From Micropterus salmoides (Eukaryota; Chordata; Actinopteri; Centrarchiformes; Centrarchidae): a DNA stretch of 64,000 nucleotides. Position numbers and translations under genes: made by a program. Each line of letters opens with the position of its first letter. Positions within the stretch are counted from its first letter, which is position 1. This document shows positions 59,712-64,000 of the stretch, in pieces. Under the pieces are notes generated by a model. It was not told where the DNA came from and did no database searches. It saw nothing but the letters and a program-made list of their open reading frames with translations. The stretch is from NCBI RefSeq assembly GCF_014851395.1, contig NW_024040707.1, positions 14,110,187 through 14,174,186 of the forward strand. The letters run 5' to 3'.

Positions 59712-59945
59712 ATTGTGCCACCAGACTTCAGAACAGCTTCTTTCCCTAGGCTGAGACTCTTCAATTCATCCTTAGCACTGTAGCCTATCATGTAAAATAG
59801 TTGAGTTTTTATTTATCCACTCATGTACTGTAGATAAGTTTTGTATATAATGTTTGCTTTTTGTGAGTAGCATAAAAGGGAACTACCATCCATCTTGTTA
59901 GACAACCCTGTGTTGTAAAATGTTAAATAAATTTACCTTGTATAC
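59712..59945 (+). mobile_element. 3' end of the same LINE
   Basis: The frame reads PPDFRTASFPRLRLFNSSL, the typical end of a LINE pol ORF (compare ..RTSRLKDSFFP.AI.LLN), followed by AT-rich DNA ending AAATAAATTTACCTTG. It is in the same orientation as 58,938-59,219, consistent with one LINE copy split by the Penelope-like piece. Confidence 0.5.
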
Positions 59946-60736
59946 ATTGTATTTTGTTGTTGCAGCCATGTCTTTATTTGTAGAGCCCTTTTCCTACAAA
60001 GGCCATGTATCACAAAGTGCTTCACATTTTTAAAACAAAGACAGATGTTTACTTCTATTTATCATTGAGTTTCCTCAAATGAGTGACAGCTCCCCTCTGG
60101 GATAAATAAACGTCAGTCTGTGTTGTTAAACGCACTAATGCACCCTTACCAAAGGTAACCACAGGGTAGAAAGGTGAAGTTTCCATCCTTTATTGGAAAT
60201 TGATTAATATCAATCAGATGTGGTCACTGGCATGCCATTGCGAAACTGTTAATGGAGTCACTGAAAAGGGGCCTCTGATTTGAATTGTGAAACCAGTCAT
60301 ACTTTGGCCTCACAGCAAACAACAGAACATTGACATAATAGGGGAGTGTTAGCTGGTTTTCCAGAAGCCTATTGCTAATGATGTCTGCTCCTGTGTTTTT
60401 GTTTGTTTTCTTTGTAAGACTGGTTAGCTAGCAGCAATGGACTTCTGTCAATTAGGCTACATTTTCTTTCTGTCTGTCTGTTTGTCTTTGCTTGCTGATT
60501 TCTTCCTCTACTGTTAGGCCATATGTGTCTTCTTTACTCCTTTAACAAGAGCACAGTCACCAGTCACACTCTCACTTGCATAACTGCTGAGTGCTCAACA
60601 CTCTGCTAAGCACTGTTTTAAATGTGCCATTAACGTTACCAGTGTAGGCTAATGAAGGTGTCTTTTAACTGAACTACTACCATTTGATTAAACTTATAGC
60701 CTACATTACTTACCTGTGTATTTAAAGCAGTTGTAC

Positions 60737-60820
<84 letters not shown>
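60737..60820. repeat. (AAT)n microsatellite, 28 units
   Basis: A perfect trinucleotide run of 84 bases, 343 bases before the eif2d start codon. Length polymorphism is likely. Confidence 0.95.
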
Positions 60821-60822
<2 letters not shown>

Positions 60823-61163
60823 CGGGCATTTTGGCATTATATGGTTATATGCACCCTGCCCTGGGATGGCGATATAAAAACTTGTTTTATAACTAATTTT
60901 TTTGTTGTCTCATCGTCAATGTGCTTTGTTCTTCCAGCGGAACTAACATTACATCGCTTTGCTGCGGTACAGTTTCTCGTCGGAAACAAATATGTGTCGG
61001 ACCATCATACCGAACGAGCTGATTATTGTAGATATATTAGACTGTTTCTCTGGTTTCGCTGGAGGCGTTTAATAATGTATGAGCTGATGTGATGAAAACA
61101 GTTACATTATCTCAGAAGCGAACACGCTGAATTCGTCGCAGTTGTTGTTTATTTTCTCAGAAA

Positions 61164-63707
61164 ATGTTTGCCAAACAGTTTCGTGTCAAATCCAACACCG
61201 TAATCAAAGGATCAGACAGGTGAGTCAGTGCTTGTCGCCAATTATTTCTAGTTGCAGTTTATGTCATGTATGTAGTGGTTTATTAAAAACTAAACAAAGA
61301 CGTAAACTTTAAACGCATCAGAAGGCTGACCACACATCAGACCTCACCTGAGGTACTGGAACAAGTCAAAACTGGAGTAACGTTAGCCTAGTTCTTGTGT
61401 CAAGCTTCATGTTTTTTCCAATTAAACAAAGAGATTCAGACCCCAGCAGTATCAGTATAGTAGTTATTAGTTAGATATTGGTAAAATCAGCTCAATATTA
61501 GTTAACAATATATGAATATTTATCAAGGATATTGTTAATTATTGTAAAATCAGTTAATGATTGTGGTCCATGCTGTAATTTAATAGAATTTTCTTTATAA
61601 ATGAACACAAAGCCAATGTTAGTCAGATTTCTCCCAGAATGTTTTCTGAAATACTTAAGTCTCAGTGTCAGTGTCTCAGTCTGACCTCTTATTTGGTCAA
61701 ATCTTATGAATAGCAGCTTCTGGTTATTATATTGCTCAGCCTGGGTTATTAGGATCACCCTGAGTGGGTGTATAAATGCTGGCAAATGTCAGTGCACTGA
61801 GACAGAATATTTACCAGCCATTCACCTTAGACAGAATGCACAAATAACACTGAAATTTCAGAGGAAAATTATATTTCTTTGACAAGCAGGGCCTGTATTG
61901 GAAAACCACAATCCAAACTAGAATTACAGCCCCACGGTTGTATGACTGCACCAACCAGTGAAGTTGCAGTTTACATCCATGTCTGTCCAGACTCGTTTAG
62001 TATATGTAGTGAAAAAAGGAATTGAAAAAAATGTATAAAGTGTGTTTTTGGCTAAATGGAAGATATCACTAAATAGATTATATGATTCTAGTAAGTATAT
62101 ATTGTTGAACTGATTAATGAAGGATTATCATGAATGTATTGGCTAAACACACATACTTAATTTTACATACATACTTGGTTACTATGTAAAGAGTATAGCA
62201 ACAAAAAAATGTGGTGCTTTTGTTTTTTTCTTGGCACTTTCAGATGCAAAGCCTCTCTATGAGCTCAAGGTGAAACTTACTAAGTATCCCGATTAGCTAT
62301 GTGCGCTCCACTATGTTGTTTGCAGTCATGATTCCTATGGCACTACAAATAAAGAATGAGGAGAAGAGATTCTGAGAAGTACTGTGCTAGTTATTGTTTA
62401 CTCTTTGTGTCAATGCGTTAAACTCACAGACAAGTTAATGATGTCACTCCTGTGTTATGTGTGTAGAAATGTGTACATTGTCTGTATATGTGTACTATAT
62501 GTAGAATCCATGTTGAAGGTGCTCTTTGTACAGACTGTGAAAACAAATTTCCTCTACTGATGACAATAAAGAATGATTCTGAATCATCCCAGTTAACGTG
62601 TGTGTGTGCGCGCGTGTGTGTGTGTGTGTGTGTGTAATCTGGGATCGCCCAATTCATTCTTAAATAATGGCTAAAAACCTGTTTCGGGATCACAGTGACC
62701 TTTGACTCAAAAGTGTTACCTATTCTGTGCCCAGGCAACTGTGAAATATGGTCATAATCTCCCCTGTTTATGAGTTATGGTGTTCAGTAATGGCCAAAAA
62801 GGACATATGATGTCACAGTGAAGTTGTCCTTTGACAGCAAATTCTAATCAGTTCATCCTTGAGTCCAATTGAACATTTGTGCTAGATGTAATGAAATTCA
62901 CTTTCAGGGCATTCCTGAGATATTGCATTCACAAGAATGGGATCTTATCAGTTCATTCTTGAGAAATTTTAAGAAATTCCCTCAAAGCATTCCTGAGATG
63001 TCATGTTCATGAGAATGGGACAGACAGCCTGAAAACATATTTCCCCCAACCCCGGCATGGAGACATAAAAATTAAAATTTAAAAATACACAGCATATGCA
63101 AATTAATAATTTTCAACCTGTTAGGCAGTTAAGTAAGCTGTTGAGTCTGAGGAAACTGTGGGCATTATTAGGTTGTGTGGAAACAGCAGATCACCGTGAT
63201 CAGTTAAAGAGAAAACCGTGCGAATAGAATTTTTTTTTTTATGTACAAAATATGTATCTCTAGCAGTAGTTATTGCTAGTAGGACATTAACCAATCACTT
63301 GGACTTTTGTTTTTGTTATTACCCTTAGGAGAAAGCTCAAAGCTGACATATCCGCAGCCTTTCCTTCACTGTCCACTGACGAGCTGTCTGAGCTGATCCC
63401 CAACAAAGAGGAATTAAATGTAGTGAAGATTTATGCACATAAAGGAGATGCCGTAACACTCTTTGTGCTTCACAAAAATCCACTGTTCTTTGAACTGGAG
63501 AAACGACTTTATCCTACAGGTAAAATGCTGGCTGTTCAGTTAAATTCAGATGACTGAGTGGATATAGTACTGTAAGCTCCTTTTAAGACGCTTATTGTAA
63601 TTGTGCATTGTCATATTTTTCAGTATATGTCCTTTGGCGCTACCCTGCTCTCCTGCCAACATTCAGGACATGGCCTCCTGTGCTTCAGAAGTTAATTGGA
63701 GGGGCAG
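61164..63707 (+). CDS. eif2d: Eukaryotic translation initiation factor 2D, first three coding exons
   Basis: eIF2D (ligatin) can deliver tRNA to the ribosomal P site and helps recycle 40S subunits. Visible coding exons are 61164-61219, 63329-63519 and 63624-63707, joined by GT-AG introns in phase. They read MFAKQFRVKSNTVIKGSDR, then LIPNKEELNVVKIYAHKGDA and VLWRYPALLPTFRTWPPVLQ, very close to human EIF2D residues 1-110. This covers the N-terminal DUF1947-type domain; the PUA, SWIB and SUI1 domains would lie beyond the window. An acceptor-like TTTTCTCAG sits four bases before the AAAATG start, so a 5' UTR exon may exist upstream. No fourth exon is seen before the right edge. It is divergent from mapkapk2. 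Confidence 0.93.
62597..62635. repeat. (GT)n microsatellite in eif2d intron 1
   Basis: GT repeats with a CGCGCG interruption. Confidence 0.95.
62690..63065 (+). repeat. Dispersed fish repeat in eif2d intron 1
   Basis: It contains AGTTCATCCTTGAGTCCAAT, two similar words GGCATTCCTGAGATATTGCA and AGCATTCCTGAGATGTCATG, each followed by a TTCA(C/T)(A/G)AGAATGGGA, and ends ACAGACAGCCTGAAAACATA. The arrangement matches a widespread percomorph repeat I recall. No coding potential. Confidence 0.5.
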
Positions 63708-64000
63708 GTACACTTTTTTTTCCTGTGATCAAGACCTGGGACCTCTTTTATAAATGCTGCATACGTACAAAACAGGGCTGGAAACGTGCGTCCACCACTT
63801 CCTGAGCAAATCTATGTGATCTGTATAAAACAAACTTGACGGGAGAATGTGCGGTCCTCCACGCCAACTCTGAGCCGTGCGTATGCACATAAATTAGAGA
63901 AATGAGAAAGGTGGCAGAAGGATGAAACGTTTGAAATGAATACTATTGTGAACTATTGTATAAATTGAAATATTACCTCTGAGCATTATAGGCCAATAAA

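Overview
The window is nuclear DNA of a ray-finned fish, most likely a percomorph teleost. Genes have many small GT-AG exons. (CA)n, (GT)n and (AAT)n microsatellites are frequent. The interspersed repeats are typical of fish: tRNA-derived SINEs, L2/Rex-type LINE pieces, hAT-like and TIR elements, a Tc1 copy and a DIRS retroelement.

Five protein-coding genes can be read exon by exon. In order they are ren (renin, + strand, 13,952-18,789, complete, 9 exons), csf1 (macrophage colony-stimulating factor, +, 22,606-34,102, complete, 8 coding exons), fmod (fibromodulin, -, 36,918-39,361, complete, 2 coding exons), mapkapk2 (MK2 kinase, -, 42,754-57,230, complete, 10 exons) and eif2d (+, from 61,164, first three coding exons; the gene runs off the right edge). 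REN, FMOD, MAPKAPK2 and EIF2D all lie on human 1q32 and CSF1 on 1p13, so this is a conserved vertebrate linkage block and not a functional operon. csf1 and fmod are tail to tail; mapkapk2 and eif2d are head to head about 3.9 kb apart.

Layout: 1-13.8 kb is gene-free and repeat-rich. 13.8-19.2 kb is ren with its TATA box and poly(A) signal. 19.2-22.6 kb is repeat-rich spacer. 22.6-34.6 kb is csf1, whose 8.5 kb intron 6 carries a 4.6 kb DIRS element (27,372-31,953) that itself landed inside an older inverted-repeat element. 34.6-36.9 kb shows nothing recognisable. 36.9-39.4 kb is fmod. 42.7-57.2 kb is mapkapk2, whose intron 2 holds a three-level nest: a Tc1 copy inside a TTAA-flanked, Kolobok-like element inside a (GT)n-flanked fish repeat. 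57.7-61.1 kb is TE debris (an inverted-repeat element, a LINE piece and a Penelope-like piece) plus an (AAT)28 tract. The last 2.9 kb is eif2d.

No undescribed biological system can be demonstrated here. The points most worth a second look are: an MK2 that has lost the p38 target Thr-Pro corresponding to human T334-P335; a fibromodulin without the tyrosine-rich sulfated N-terminus; the DIRS copy with a textbook internal complementary region; and the nested transposons whose empty sites can be reconstructed.
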